A DNA stretch of 64,000 nt from Gracilibacillus boraciitolerans JCM 21714 (GTDB lineage: Bacteria; Bacillota; Bacilli; Bacillales; Amphibacillaceae). Below are positions 30,437-40,807 of the stretch, piece after piece (position 1 is the stretch's first letter; every line of letters starts with the position of its first letter). The stretch is taken from contig NZ_BAVS01000004.1 in NCBI RefSeq assembly GCF_000521485.1, forward strand, positions 78,003-142,002, in the 5' to 3' direction. Below the pieces are notes generated by a model. It saw nothing but the letters and a program-made list of their open reading frames with translations. It was not told where the DNA came from and searched no databases. A program made the translations under genes and the position numbers.

Positions 30437-30454
30437 TGCTCTCATACAAATCTT

Positions 30455-30516
30455 CTCTTCTTGCATTTTTACTGCTCTTCTTGCATTTCACACCGCTCTT
30501 CTTGTATTTCTTACAG
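30455..30516. repeat. Three tandem 20-21 bp repeats
   Basis: Units begin with CTCTTCTTGCATTT, CTCTTCTTGCATTT and CTCTTCTTGTATTT at 30455, 30475 and 30496, in the gap between the NERD terminator and the RNase H-like gene. No reading frame or CRISPR-like spacers are seen. The function is unknown. Confidence 0.6.
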
Positions 30517-30602
30517 CTTCTTAACAACATATACATTTTTTAAGATAGAATATGGAAGACGAAGAAGATATTTCACGTAAGGATAGCAAAAAATAGCATC
30601 TA

Positions 30603-31283
30603 TTATATTAAGTCTTTTTCACGATTACTTAATTTTTTTGTGCTATCAATTTCTATTTGTTTTAACGCTTGTGCTGCTAAATGATCTGCTTTACGATTAT
30701 CTTTACGTGAGACTGTCTCATATTTAGGTATGATACCTAGTTGATTCAATTTCTTTTCAATACGATCTGCCCAGTTCGTCAAACTTTCCTCTAAACATGG
30801 CCATTCTCCACTTAATTGATTGATCACAACCTTGGAGTCACCGATAAAGGTTACCGGCATATATTGTACCCCCCCTAATTCCTCTAATTCACTTATTCCA
30901 AAATGAAGGGCTGCATATTCTGCTTCATTATTGGTTTCAATTTCTTCCAGTAGTGCATTTTTACGAAGTCGATAAGTTGATCCATTAAGTTGATAATAAA
31001 TGAGACAGCCCAGACCAGCTTTTCTCGCGTCTATATCATATCCACCATCAAAATAAACCGTTATATTGTGTGGCTCTGTTTCAATCTCAGTAAGATATTT
31101 TTTGATTTCCTTCATCGTCCAGTTGGTATCATACTCGTCTTCTAAATTCAGTTCTTTTACACGATGCAACTTCTCCAAATCTTCTGCGATAGCAAGCGCT
31201 GCTTCTGGAAGCAAAAAATTAGACTCAAAAAAACATTCGACTCCTTTTGGTGTTTGATAGCTTAATGTTAATTTGACCTTCAT
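30603..31283 (-). CDS. RNase H-like domain protein (reverse-transcriptase-like, YpeP type)
   Basis: A short N-terminal region of about 70 residues precedes an RNase H fold. The acidic active-site set is recognisable as VYFDGGYD, ETNNEAEYAAL, FIGDSKVVINQLSG and RKDNRKADHLAAQAL. It may cut RNA in RNA-DNA hybrids; Bacilli usually have several such paralogues. The total length of 226 residues is normal. It is divergent from the LysE gene. Confidence 0.83.
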   Translation of the reverse strand: MKVKLTLSYQTPKGVECFFESNFLLPEAALAIAEDLEKLHRVKELNLEDEYDTNWTMKEIKKYLTEIETEPHNITVYFDGGYDIDARKAGLGCLIYYQLNGSTYRLRKNALLEEIETNNEAEYAALHFGISELEELGGVQYMPVTFIGDSKVVINQLSGEWPCLEESLTNWADRIEKKLNQLGIIPKYETVSRKDNRKADHLAAQALKQIEIDSTKKLSNREKDLI

Positions 31284-31413
31284 TTTAACTGACCTCCTTT
31301 TTAAAAGTATCTCATTGCCTGACTTGTATTATACAACATCGAAACTTCTCAGACATATCTGTATTTTCTCAAAATATAATTGTAGTACAAGCTATTTGCA
31401 GGGAGGGAAACAA

Positions 31414-32049
31414 TTGGCAGTATTTTTCAGTTATATCTTTTTAGGTTTATCATTGGCAGCACCACTTGGGCCGATTAATGCGGCACAAATCAATCAGGGT
31501 ATTAGAAATGGATTTTGGCACTCGTGGATGATTGGGTTAGGAGCACTTATAGCTGAAATCATCTTCATTGTTGCCGTATTTTTTGGAGTCGTACATTTTT
31601 TAGAAACACCTTTTATGAAAACATTTTTATGGTCATTCGGTGCATTTGTTTTATTTTACACAGGAGTGGAAAGTTTACTATCATCAAAAACAATTGCATC
31701 CACAGATGAGAGAACAAAGGAATCTCTATCGAAAACCTTTCGCTCAGGTTTCCTGATTTCGATTAGTAACCCTTTGTCGATTTTATTTTGGCTAGGCATC
31801 TATGGGTCGGTGCTTGCCAATACCATTAATAAGTATGATACCTTCCACTTATTTTGGTATGGGGGGGCTGCTATTATAATTGGACTGATGATCTGGGATG
31901 TTACAATGGCTGCAGTTTCGAGCAGTTCACGTCATATGTTTTCTCCTAAAACGCTTAAAACAATCTCGACTGTCACCGGACTTTCACTTATCGGGTTTGC
32001 TATTTACTTTGGTTATCAAGCTTTTTACTTAATTTTAAAATTTTTATAA
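31414..32049 (+). CDS. LysE family amino acid exporter
   Basis: From TTG 31414, with GGGAGG upstream, the protein has about 211 residues and six membrane segments. The family N-terminus is LGLSLAAPLGPINAAQINQGIRNGFWHSWMIGLGA, and SNPLSILFWLGI follows in the middle. LysE-type exporters remove excess amino acids or related solutes. The much longer upstream reading has no ribosome binding site and was trimmed. An amino acid permease follows. Confidence 0.83.
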   Translation: MAVFFSYIFLGLSLAAPLGPINAAQINQGIRNGFWHSWMIGLGALIAEIIFIVAVFFGVVHFLETPFMKTFLWSFGAFVLFYTGVESLLSSKTIASTDERTKESLSKTFRSGFLISISNPLSILFWLGIYGSVLANTINKYDTFHLFWYGGAAIIIGLMIWDVTMAAVSSSSRHMFSPKTLKTISTVTGLSLIGFAIYFGYQAFYLILKFL

Positions 32050-32117
32050 TGAAATCATTCTCTTTATCAAATACTAATTTCGTTTCACACAAAAATTATT
32101 GATAAGGAGAATTTTCC

Positions 32118-33459
32118 ATGCCTCATTCCACTCATAAATCATCCAATCAATTAGCATGGTGGCAATTAGCCTTAACCGGTGTCGGCTGTACGATTGGAAC
32201 AGGATACTTTCTTGGATCAAGTATCGGGATTTCGCTAACAGGCCCTTCTATCGTTTTTTCCTTTTTGCTGGCGGCTATAGGCACCTATATCGTCTTTAAT
32301 TTATTAGCAAAGATGACCGCTGCAGACCCACAGGAAGGCTCATTCTGTTATTATGCAGAAAAGGCTTATGGCAAATGGGCTGGATTTAGCTGTGGCTGGA
32401 ATTATTGGTGCTCCAGTATTCTGATTATGGGCAGTCAGTTAATTGCCTTATCTATTTTAACTAAAGCTTGGTTTCCTCAAGTTCCACTCTGGATATTTGC
32501 AACGATTTATGCCGTTTTATCGATTCTTGTCATTTTACTCGGGACAAGAGGTTTTGATCGCATCGAGGATTTTTTGGCGGTGATTAAAACCGCTGCGATT
32601 ATCATGTTTATTATCATTGCCATCGTGACCATTTCTGGAGGGATATCTGGTGGACCTTCCTCTTCACCTGGGATACCTTCTGGTTTAGATAAGTTATTTA
32701 CTGGCAGTTATCGAGGATTTTGGGCATCGCTTATATATGCTTTTTATGCGTTTGGCGGCATTGAAGTGATTGGACTCATGGCCATTCGCTTAAAGAAAAA
32801 GGAAGACGCTCCTAAAGCCGGAAAAGTGATGCTAGGTCTCTTAACAATCATTTATATTGTTTCAATAGGGTTAGCAGTGACAATGGTATCTGTAGATCAG
32901 TTTGATCCCAAGGAAAGTCCGTTCGTGACCGCCTTATCTGACTATTCCCTAGCATTCTTCCCCCCATTTATTTAATGGAGCAATTATTATTGCGGGATTC
33001 TCCACGATGACAGCAGCCCTGTTCGGTGTTGTCGTATTATTAGTGTCACTTGCCAAAGATGGGGATGCACCTAAATTATTTTCCAAGAAAATTAAAAAAA
33101 TTAAATATTTACCATTGCCATCATTAATCTTGGCAACCATTGGCTTATCCGCTTCCATCATTACAGCCTTATTGCTTCCAGGGAAGATATATGAATATAT
33201 CACGACCGCAGCTGGAATATTACTATTATACAACTGGGCTTTTATTATTATTTCGTCGATACGAGTATTAGATGGGATTAAATTCAAGAATAAAGTAATA
33301 GCATTTATAGGGTTATTATTTATCACAACAGCTATATCAGGCACTTTAATGGAAAAAAGTATTCGTCCAGGCTTTTGGGTGAGTTTATGTATTCTTGGAG
33401 TGATCGGTTTATTTACAATGAAGTTCGGGAGAAATAAGAAAGCGGGAAGCAATTGTTAG
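32118..33459 (+). CDS. APC family amino acid permease (frameshifted)
   Basis: This is a 12-helix amino acid/polyamine transporter of about 447 residues. TM1 has LALTGVGCTIGTGYFLGSS and TM6 has SLIYAFYAFGGIEVIGLMA. The frame breaks near 32961, where six C would be five to give AFFPHLFNGAIIIAGFSTM. AAGGAGA precedes the ATG. It is probably a proton-coupled importer; substrate not determinable. It lies 69 bases after the LysE exporter. Confidence 0.83.
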
Positions 33460-33510
33460 CATAGTATGCATTTCAAAATAAGCACACACGTTATCTGCCT
33501 TTTAGATAAT

Positions 33511-33576
33511 TGAAAAATCCGAACGATAACGCATTCTAATCGCAGAATTCGCATTATCACTCGGATTTCACTTTTA
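33511..33576. terminator. Long imperfect hairpin between convergent genes
   Basis: AAATCCGA ... TCGGATTT encloses a second inverted repeat (GATAACGCATTCT ... AGAATTCGCATTATC). It lies between the permease and the convergent membrane-protein gene and closely resembles the hairpin at 45748-45798. Confidence 0.5.
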
Positions 33577-33604
33577 TCAAATCTGTTTTGTCCTTCCTTT
33601 GTTA

Positions 33605-34066
33605 CTAGGCACAACCTTTTACTTCTTTATTTGAAACCATTCTTATTTTTTCTTCCCGTACAAATCTACCTGATCCAAGCCATGCAGCACATGCAAAAAT
33701 TAAGTAAATCGCCTGTGTAGCAAACGCTCCCTGCAGAAGAATTTGTAATCCCATACCGAAACCAAGCGCTGGAATAACGAGTAGAAAAGTCCGAATGATA
33801 CGCTCAAAACCTTTTTCAAGGGGGGGCAACGGCCAAATTTTCGAGAAAAACACTCCTAATGCTACTCCTAATCCAGATACAACAAACAACTGTCCCATTA
33901 CAATCGGAGTAGGAAATGGCCATGCCATTACGTAATGTCCAATGATATAGAATATTTCCAAAAACAACGTAATTCCTATCACCTTTTGAAAGGTTTTAAT
34001 ATTCATCCAAGGATGGAGAAGAAATAATAATATGACCACACATCCTAGAATCAAGGTCCAGTTCAT
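33605..34066 (-). CDS. Small integral membrane protein of unknown function
   Basis: This 153-residue protein has five hydrophobic stretches and a short charged tail (RFVREEKIRMVSNKEVKGCA). I do not recognise the family. GGGAGGGAA precedes the ATG. It follows the symporter gene by 31 bases on the same strand, so it may be an accessory of that transporter. Confidence 0.65.
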   Translation of the reverse strand: MNWTLILGCVVILLFLLHPWMNIKTFQKVIGITLFLEIFYIIGHYVMAWPFPTPIVMGQLFVVSGLGVALGVFFSKIWPLPPLEKGFERIIRTFLLVIPALGFGMGLQILLQGAFATQAIYLIFACAAWLGSGRFVREEKIRMVSNKEVKGCA

Positions 34067-34097
34067 AAATTCCCTCCTTTTCCCTCAATCACTTCTT

Positions 34098-35808
34098 TTA
34101 TTCATTACTTGCCGTCTTTGTTTCCACTTCATCTAATTCTGGTGCCCGAACATTTTCTATTAATTGCTGTATTTCTAACGGAGGCTCCGGCGTCATTCTT
34201 GAAACAATAAAACTAACAATGAAGTTAAGAATCATACCAACTACTCCAACACCCTGGGCATTAATCCCGAAAAAGCTGTTAAGAATTGGTTCGTCTGTTC
34301 CAATAATCGACGGGGGGGAAAGAATTGCCCCCAATCATGATTAATGTAAAACTTAAGCCAGTAATAATACCAGCGACTGCTCCTTCTTTGTTCATCCTCT
34401 TATCAAAAATTCCTAAAAGAATGACCGGGAAAAGACTTGCTGCCCCCCCTAATCCAAAAGCAAGTGCTACCACTTCACCCGCAAACCCAGGTGGATTTAT
34501 ACCAACATATGCGGCAACAGCAAGTGCAACTAATAAAGTAATTCGACCCACACGCAGCCTTTGTGCCTCTGATGCGGATTTATTAAAAATTCGATAATAA
34601 ATATCATGAGAGACGGCACTTGTCATCGTAATAAGCAAACCTGATGCCGTTGATAATGCTGCAGCTAAACCACCCGCTGCAACTAAAGCAATAATAAAAG
34701 GCGCTAAATTTGCAACTTCTGGTGTGGATAGTACAATAATGTCACCATCAATCACTACCTCATTATCTTCCCCACCTGTGAAGTTAATTACTCCATCACC
34801 ATTTTGATCATCTATTTGTAATAATCCAGTGGTTTCCCATTTACTAACCCATTCAATGCTCTGTACCTCTTCTATTGGTTTATCTGCGATGGTATCAATA
34901 AGATTATATTTAGCAAATGCACCAACAGCAGGTGCCGTCAAATACAATAAGCCAATAAATATAATTGCCCACACAGCAGACCATCTAGCCGCACGTACGC
35001 TTTTCACAGTATAGAAGCGAACAATAACATGTGGAAGTCCAGCAGTTCCCGCCATTAAAGCCAGCGTAACCATAAAAACATTTAACATAGACAAATTAGT
35101 AAAAGGGGGGGCCATATATTCCGTCATACCAAGGTCTATTTGAATTTGTCCCAACCGATCGACAATGTCACTTGTGGTTAGAGCTAATTGTGGAATCGGA
35201 TTCCCTGTTAACTGTAATGATATCGCCACAGCTGGTATGAGAAAGGCAATAATGATAACAAAATATTGAACCGCTTGTGTCCAGGTTACCCCTTTCATAC
35301 CACCTAACAAGGCAAAAAATCCTACAATTGCCATGCCAATTAAAACACCAACAACGATATCTACTTGGAGATAACGACTAAAGACAATCCCTACTCCACG
35401 CATCTGTCCTGATATATAAGTGAGTGAAATAAAAATCGTGGCTATTGCAGCTACAGAGCGCGCACCATTAGAATAAAAGCGATCTCCGATAAAGTCAGGC
35501 ACAGTAAACTTGCCGAATTTACGCAAGTATGGTGCAAGCAATAATGCCAATAACACATATCCACCGGTCCATCCCATTAAATAAATCGTACCATCATAGC
35601 CAAGAAATGCTACAAGACCTGCCATGGAGATAAAAGATGCAGCAGACATCCAATCGGCAGCAATGGCAGCACCGTTAGCTACTGTTGGAACATTCTGCCC
35701 AGCGACATAAAAGCTGGAAGTATCTTTTACCCTTGACCACCAGCCAATTGCTGTATAGATAGCAAACGTAATTAAAACTAGAATAATTGTAATAGCTTCT
35801 ACACTCAT
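34098..35808 (-). CDS. Sodium:solute symporter, DUF4212-partner type (frameshifted)
   Basis: This SSS-family transporter of about 570 residues starts at ATG 35808 (MSVEAI) with AGGAGGG upstream. The LeuT-fold helices include AADWMSAASFISMAGLVAFLGYDG and LSTASGLLITMTSAVSHDIYY. A periplasmic insert contains DDQNGDGVINFTGGEDNE, an EF-hand-like loop characteristic of the VC_2705-type symporters that pair with DUF4212. The frame breaks near 34313 (seven G for five, reading NSFPPSIIGTDEPILN). It probably takes up acetate or another short organic acid with Na+. Confidence 0.85.
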
Positions 35809-35879
35809 ATAATCCCTCCTATTATCAACGTGTACTGAGTCTATCAATGAAGCAATATGATAAGTATTCTATTATTCTA

Positions 35880-36176
35880 TTATTCCATCTTTCCTTCGTT
35901 CATTATTTCTTTATATTTCTTATCGAGTTTATCCATTCGAAGTGCATATATTAGAATTAAACAAATAAATACAAGAATCGCTCCTTGATGTGCAATCCAG
36001 TAAGATAACGTCACATTTAAAAAACGGACATGATATAGTGGTTCAGCAAAAAGTATTGCACCACCAAAGGCAACTATCGCCCAAACAACCAGTAAACTTA
36101 AAATCAACGTGATGTTTTTCTTCCAATACCACCTCTGTTTTTCATTGAGTGTTTGTTTCATTTGCTTTTCACCCAT
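35880..36176 (-). CDS. DUF4212 symporter small subunit
   Basis: This 98-residue protein has two membrane helices (LILSLLVVWAIVAFGGAILFA and GAILVFICLILIYALRMDKLDKKY). It is the classic small partner of VC_2705-type sodium symporters and lies directly upstream of one. It probably stabilises or modulates the transporter. A cre site lies 40 bases upstream of the start. Confidence 0.85.
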   Translation of the reverse strand: MGEKQMKQTLNEKQRWYWKKNITLILSLLVVWAIVAFGGAILFAEPLYHVRFLNVTLSYWIAHQGAILVFICLILIYALRMDKLDKKYKEIMNEGKME

Positions 36177-36215
36177 CCTCTCTTGTTTTATTAAATGTTA
36201 GAGTATCAGCACGAT

Positions 36216-36229
36216 AGAAACCGCTTACA
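36216..36229 (-). promoter_or_regulatory. cre site upstream of the DUF4212-symporter operon
   Basis: On the minus strand TGTAAGCGGTTTCT matches the cre consensus at 13 of 14 positions. It would place this organic-acid symporter operon under CcpA carbon control. Confidence 0.55.
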
Positions 36230-36438
36230 ATTTTCCGGGTTATAATATGTAACTCACTCAGCTCATTGCAGCGACTCTAACCTTTTATTGATTCAAAGCC
36301 CATCCACTAAGAACCAATAAAAAATACTAAATACTCTAACAATTGTATTTAGTATATTAAATATTACATATGGGATTATAAATTCTCTGTAAAATGCAGG
36401 GATTGTCGTTCGAAATGTCGTCTTAGTTGTCTGAATGG

Positions 36439-37173
36439 TTAAGATAAGCCTTGTAACAGATCAAGAAACTCTTTTGCTATCGTTCTACTCATTGGAATCT
36501 TTGATTTCTCTTTATCTTTCATTACAATATTATACGCACCATTAAACCATGGGGTAATTTCGTCTATTGCATCCAAATTTACAAGATAGCTGCGATGGGG
36601 ACGATAAAAGGGAAAGTTTTGTAGCCTTTCTTCCAATTCCTTCAGATTCATCTTTGTTTCAATTACTTCATTCGTTAAGGTATGAAGAAGAACATGTCTC
36701 CCTTCTCTTACAGCATAACCAATCTGCAATGGATCGAGTACAATCATTTTTTTATCTGTTGAAATAATAAGCTTGTTTACCTTAGGCTTTTTACTTTCTC
36801 TTTTCGCCAGTTCCTCTCTGACACGTGTCATCGTTATTGCAAACCGAGCTTTATCAAAAGGTTTTAGTAAATAGTCTGTCGCTTGAAGTTCAAACGCCTG
36901 TACTGCATATATATCATAAGCCGTAGTAAAAACAATAATCGGGCCTTTAGCAACGTCACTTTGAAGGGTTTCAGCAACTTCTAAACCCGTGAGACCTGGC
37001 ATATGTATATCCAGAAATAAAACATCTGGCTTATATTCTTGATAAAATTGTAATAATTGATTGCCATTCTCAGCACTTGGATATAAATTCACATCTTCTT
37101 CCTGCTCCAGCAGATAGATCAATTCTTCACGTCCTATACGCTCATCCTCTGCTATCATAACTTGAATCTTCAT
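36439..37173 (-). CDS. lytR: LytTR response regulator
   Basis: The receiver domain has EDE near the N-terminus, the phosphoacceptor in DVLFLDIHMPGLTGLEVA and the conserved Lys in LLKPFDKARF. The C-terminal LytTR DNA-binding domain has NFPFYRPHRSYLVNLDAIDEI. About 244 residues. ATG 37173 (MKIQVM) follows GAGGAGTG. It is the cognate regulator of the LytS-like kinase just upstream in the same operon. By analogy with such pairs it may control autolysis genes or the linked symporters. Confidence 0.87.
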   Translation of the reverse strand: MKIQVMIAEDERIGREELIYLLEQEEDVNLYPSAENGNQLLQFYQEYKPDVLFLDIHMPGLTGLEVAETLQSDVAKGPIIVFTTAYDIYAVQAFELQATDYLLKPFDKARFAITMTRVREELAKRESKKPKVNKLIISTDKKMIVLDPLQIGYAVREGRHVLLHTLTNEVIETKMNLKELEERLQNFPFYRPHRSYLVNLDAIDEITPWFNGAYNIVMKDKEKSKIPMSRTIAKEFLDLLQGLS

Positions 37174-37210
37174 CTCTTTCACTCCTCGGCTTCATGATTA
37201 CTCCCGCCAC

Positions 37211-39001
37211 TTAATTTTTAACAAATTTTGAAGTGGCCGTTTCTGGGATGTCTACTTTAGAGATAGGTAACTTAAACGATACGGAACTTCCCTTGTCCGG
37301 GAGATTACGAAAGTGCAGACAGCTTTCTCCCCCCCCAATAATTCCCTTTAATCGTTCATTTATATTGTATAAGGCAGTCCCACTTCCTTGTGTTTGCTCA
37401 AGAGGTTTAGTTCCAAGAAGATTAATTCTATCCTCTGAGAAACCGATACCGTTATCCTTCACTTCAATATAGACCCAATCCTTTTCTCTTTTAATAATTA
37501 ATTCGATTGTTCCTCGCATTTGTTTATCCTTTAAGCCGTGCTGAATACAATTTTCGATGAGCGGTTGCAGAGTTGCCGGCGGTATTCGAACATCTTCTAG
37601 TTTTTGATCAATTGTTTTCTTTACAATTAACTGATCCATAAACCGGGCAGTTACAATTTCAACATACGCATTCACATGTTCTAGCTCCGTTCCCAAGGAT
37701 ATAAGCGATTTGCTTGCAATGGTTAAATTCGCCCGCATATATTGACTTAACTGGATCAAGATATGACGCGCCTTCTCTTGATTTACTCGCATCAAAGAGT
37801 GTAGCAAATTGAATGTATTAAATAAGAAATGGGGATTAATCTGAGCCTGGAGATTTCGTATTTCAGCCTCTTTTAATAATTCCTTCATTCGCTCAACTTC
37901 GACCCCCCCACTAATTTGATTGGATATAATTGTTCCTAATCCTTTAGCTAACTCAATTTCAACCGCCCTAATCTGTTGAGAGTTGCGATAGTATAAATTA
38001 ATCAGACCAATAATTTCACCAGATCGAAATACAGGAATCATAATTGCTGTTTTAAGCGGGCATGGATCATATCGACATTGAATGTCTCCTCGATCGTATG
38101 CCACTTGGATATTCCCTGTATTCAGCGCTTTTTGCGAAAGTCTCATTTTTAACGGTTCCCCCCCTTGTCGATGGTGATCATCTCCCAGACCAACGTGACT
38201 AAGAACCCTCTCTTTATTGGTAACAGCAATCGCAGCAACATCTAATTCATTGTAAAGTAACGTTGCCATCTTATCAGCATTTGAAATTAACGATGCATCC
38301 TGAAGCAACGGCAGAGCTTTTTCTGCAATCGATAAGGCCCGATTCGTTTCAATTGCAGCTTCTCTTTCCGTTTCATTTAAAGCAGCACGTATCATCATTG
38401 TAAAAATGGCAAGTGCTATCGCATTAGTAACGACGAGTGGAATACCGATTGTATTAACAAGTTCTACACCAGTTTGCTGATCGGAAATAAATATTAACAA
38501 CATACCCATATGTAATACAGGCGGAAACATACCAATAAATAGAGCTTTTTCTGGTGCAATTACCCGTTCTTCTGAGAAGAATTGTCCTGTCCATCCAGTG
38601 ATTAATCCTGCTAGAGGATTAATTAAACTATTGGCAATCCATGCCTCACCACCTAAAGAGGAAAGATAAAAACTAGTAATGACTCCAGCGCCAAGCCCAA
38701 CATATGGTCCACCAAGCAGACCTGCAATCATAACCACCACCATACTAAATCCTATTAACACCTCATCTGTACTAACATCTGTTATGCGTGATTCCAGCAC
38801 CATTGTTTCTATTTGAATTAACACACCGGTATGGATTCCTAATATTCCTATAATTCCAAAGACCACACTAAGATAGATGACAGTATCAATTGCCATATCG
38901 CGATCAAGCAAGGACCGAAAACCTGGTACTTGAGTTAACATAAAGACGGCCAATAAAAGTAGTCCGATCCTCTCGAATAAAACAATCGTAAGATCAATCA
39001 T
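37211..39001 (-). CDS. lytS: LytS-type sensor histidine kinase
   Basis: Six or so N-terminal helices form the 5TM-Lyt sensor (DVSTDEVLIGFSMVVVMIAGLLGGPYVGLGAG). A GAF domain (ALNTGNIQVAYD, CPLKTAIMIPVFRSGEIIGLINLYY) and a HisKA_7TM/LytS kinase with the phosphoacceptor in NPHFLFNTFNLLHSL follow. An HATPase with the NCIQHGLK N-box ends the protein. ATG 39001 overlaps the ActP stop and has AGGAGG upstream. Genetic coupling to an acetate-type symporter suggests it senses carbon overflow or membrane energy. Confidence 0.88.
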   Translation of the reverse strand: MIDLTIVLFERIGLLLLAVFMLTQVPGFRSLLDRDMAIDTVIYLSVVFGIIGILGIHTGVLIQIETMVLESRITDVSTDEVLIGFSMVVVMIAGLLGGPYVGLGAGVITSFYLSSLGGEAWIANSLINPLAGLITGWTGQFFSEERVIAPEKALFIGMFPPVLHMGMLLIFISDQQTGVELVNTIGIPLVVTNAIALAIFTMMIRAALNETEREAAIETNRALSIAEKALPLLQDASLISNADKMATLLYNELDVAAIAVTNKERVLSHVGLGDDHHRQGGEPLKMRLSQKALNTGNIQVAYDRGDIQCRYDPCPLKTAIMIPVFRSGEIIGLINLYYRNSQQIRAVEIELAKGLGTIISNQISGGVEVERMKELLKEAEIRNLQAQINPHFLFNTFNLLHSLMRVNQEKARHILIQLSQYMRANLTIASKSLISLGTELEHVNAYVEIVTARFMDQLIVKKTIDQKLEDVRIPPATLQPLIENCIQHGLKDKQMRGTIELIIKREKDWVYIEVKDNGIGFSEDRINLLGTKPLEQTQGSGTALYNINERLKGIIGGGESCLHFRNLPDKGSSVSFKLPISKVDIPETATSKFVKN

Positions 39002-40511
39002 GCGATACTGCCTCCTGTTTATCACGATACATCTTTATCAGCAAATCCTGATAGCCTTCTTTGTCTTTTTCGCTAACCAGTGAGCCAATTATTCCTCCAA
39101 CAAAGCCAGAAGGAATAGTTAAAATACCAGGATTAGCAAGTGGGGGGGAGATAGCCAAACCCTCCGGGCCAGTAATAATTAGTATGATAGATGATAAAAA
39201 CCCAGTTATTATCGTGGCATAAGCACCCGTCCTGGTAAACCGTTTCCAATAAAATGTATAGCAAAGTAACGGAAATATCGTAGACGCCGCTACTGCAAAG
39301 GTAATGGATACAAGAAAGGCCACATTACTTTCTTCCATTTCAATCGATAAGAGAATCGATATTATCCCAATGACAACAGCTGCCATACGAGCTACTTGAA
39401 GCTGCTTTTTTTCATTTACTTTTTCCTTTTTCCAGAGATGATAATAAATATCATGAGCAAAAGAAGACGTAGCGGCAAAGATTAACCCTGTTACCACAGC
39501 TATGATCGTAGCAAACGCAACAGCCATTACAAAGGCAATCAGGAAGTCGCCTCCAATAGCTTCAGCTAATAACAATGCCGCTAAATTACCGCTTGGGGGG
39601 GCTGACGCTGTTAGTGTTTCACTGCCTACAAGGGCAATTGTCCCCACTCCTAAAATAAGTGTCATCAAATAAAAAATGCCGATGATCCATGAAGCAGACA
39701 TCGCGGATAACCGAGCCTGTTTTCCATTCTTAACAGTGAGAAAACGTATGAGTATATGTGGTAAACCCGATGTACCAAGAAGTAATGTCAAGGTAAGCGA
39801 CACCTTTTCGACCGGATGTGTAAACAGATTGCCCGGGTAGAAATATGCATCCCCCCCATATGTATTCTGTTCAACTGCTTGTTTGATAAGTCCTGGTATA
39901 TTCCAATTCATCCATGAAAGTAAAATTAATACAACGAGCAATGTTCCACCCATTAATAATACCGTTTTGATAATTTGCACCCATGACGTTGCAACCATTC
40001 CCCCCCCAAATGCCACATAAACAGTCATTAAAATACCAATAATGACAACCGATGTTCGAAAATCCACTCCAAGTAAGAGTCGAATTAATAGTCCTGATGC
40101 AACTAGCTGCGGAATCATATATAGAATCGATATACTAATGCCACTAATGGCCACAAACGCGCGCATTCGATTGCCTGGAAATCGAGCAGAGATAACGTCT
40201 GCTACAGAATATTTACCAAGACGATGAACTGGTTCGACAATTAATAATAATAAAATCACGTAGGAACATAAAAATCCGGTTGCATACAAGAATCCGTCAT
40301 AACCATAAAGTGCAATTAATCCGGTAATTCCAAGAAACGAAGCAGCACTAATAAAGTCACCAGCGATGGCCATGCCGTTTTGCATTCCGGTCAGACTATT
40401 TGCTGCTACATAAAATTGATGTGCTGTTTTACTTCTTTCTGCTGCCCAATGGGTAATGACGAGTGTACCAATCACAATCACCACGAAAAATATAAAATAA
40501 GTAAAATTCAT
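38994..40511 (-). CDS. ActP-like sodium:solute (acetate) symporter
   Basis: This 505-residue SSS transporter has AERSKTAHQFYVAANSLTGMQNGMAIAGDFISAASFLGI at the N-terminus, the general ActP pattern, and IFAATSSFAHDIYYHLW in the core. It overlaps the upstream DUF485 gene by four bases, as actP does yjcH in many bacteria. The likely role is Na+-driven uptake of acetate or related monocarboxylates. In-frame eight and seven-base G/C runs add single residues (AFGGGMV, TYGGDAY, SAPPSG, SPPLAN). Confidence 0.85.
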   Translation of the reverse strand: MNFTYFIFFVVIVIGTLVITHWAAERSKTAHQFYVAANSLTGMQNGMAIAGDFISAASFLGITGLIALYGYDGFLYATGFLCSYVILLLLIVEPVHRLGKYSVADVISARFPGNRMRAFVAISGISISILYMIPQLVASGLLIRLLLGVDFRTSVVIIGILMTVYVAFGGGMVATSWVQIIKTVLLMGGTLLVVLILLSWMNWNIPGLIKQAVEQNTYGGDAYFYPGNLFTHPVEKVSLTLTLLLGTSGLPHILIRFLTVKNGKQARLSAMSASWIIGIFYLMTLILGVGTIALVGSETLTASAPPSGNLAALLLAEAIGGDFLIAFVMAVAFATIIAVVTGLIFAATSSFAHDIYYHLWKKEKVNEKKQLQVARMAAVVIGIISILLSIEMEESNVAFLVSITFAVAASTIFPLLCYTFYWKRFTRTGAYATIITGFLSSIILIITGPEGLAISPPLANPGILTIPSGFVGGIIGSLVSEKDKEGYQDLLIKMYRDKQEAVSHD

Positions 40512-40807
40512 ATTCCCTCTCCTGAATCGGTTTGTCTTACACTTTCTTCTATAATAAGTTCATATTTCTTTATAAAAGAATAATGCCAGACCCCTATTCC
40601 CCAGGTCATAATAAATAACAAAATGACATATACCCATGCAAAAAAAAGAAAATTATCTGGTATCTCTTTCATGAGGGCAGTTAAAATTAATGGTATAAAC
40701 AGATAAAAAAATATGATCAAAGTTGCCACAAAAAATAGAATGCGATGCTTTTTCTTTATAAGAACTTCCTGTTCGGAAACGGTTACATTTTTAAAAGTGT
40801 TAATCAT
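40508..40807 (-). CDS. DUF485 membrane protein (YjcH-like symporter partner)
   Basis: This 99-residue protein has two membrane helices (FFVATLIIFFYLFIPLILTAL and FFAWVYVILLFIMTWGIGVW) and the family length. It is the first gene of a four-gene operon: DUF485, ActP-like symporter, LytS, LytR. A weak cre-like sequence (TGTAACCGTTTCCG) lies inside its first codons. Confidence 0.82.
   Translation of the reverse strand: MINTFKNVTVSEQEVLIKKKHRILFFVATLIIFFYLFIPLILTALMKEIPDNFLFFAWVYVILLFIMTWGIGVWHYSFIKKYELIIEESVRQTDSGEGI

Noticed and set aside
30455..30516. Mini CRISPR array
   Set aside because: The units are directly contiguous, without spacers, imperfect, and no cas genes occur in the window.
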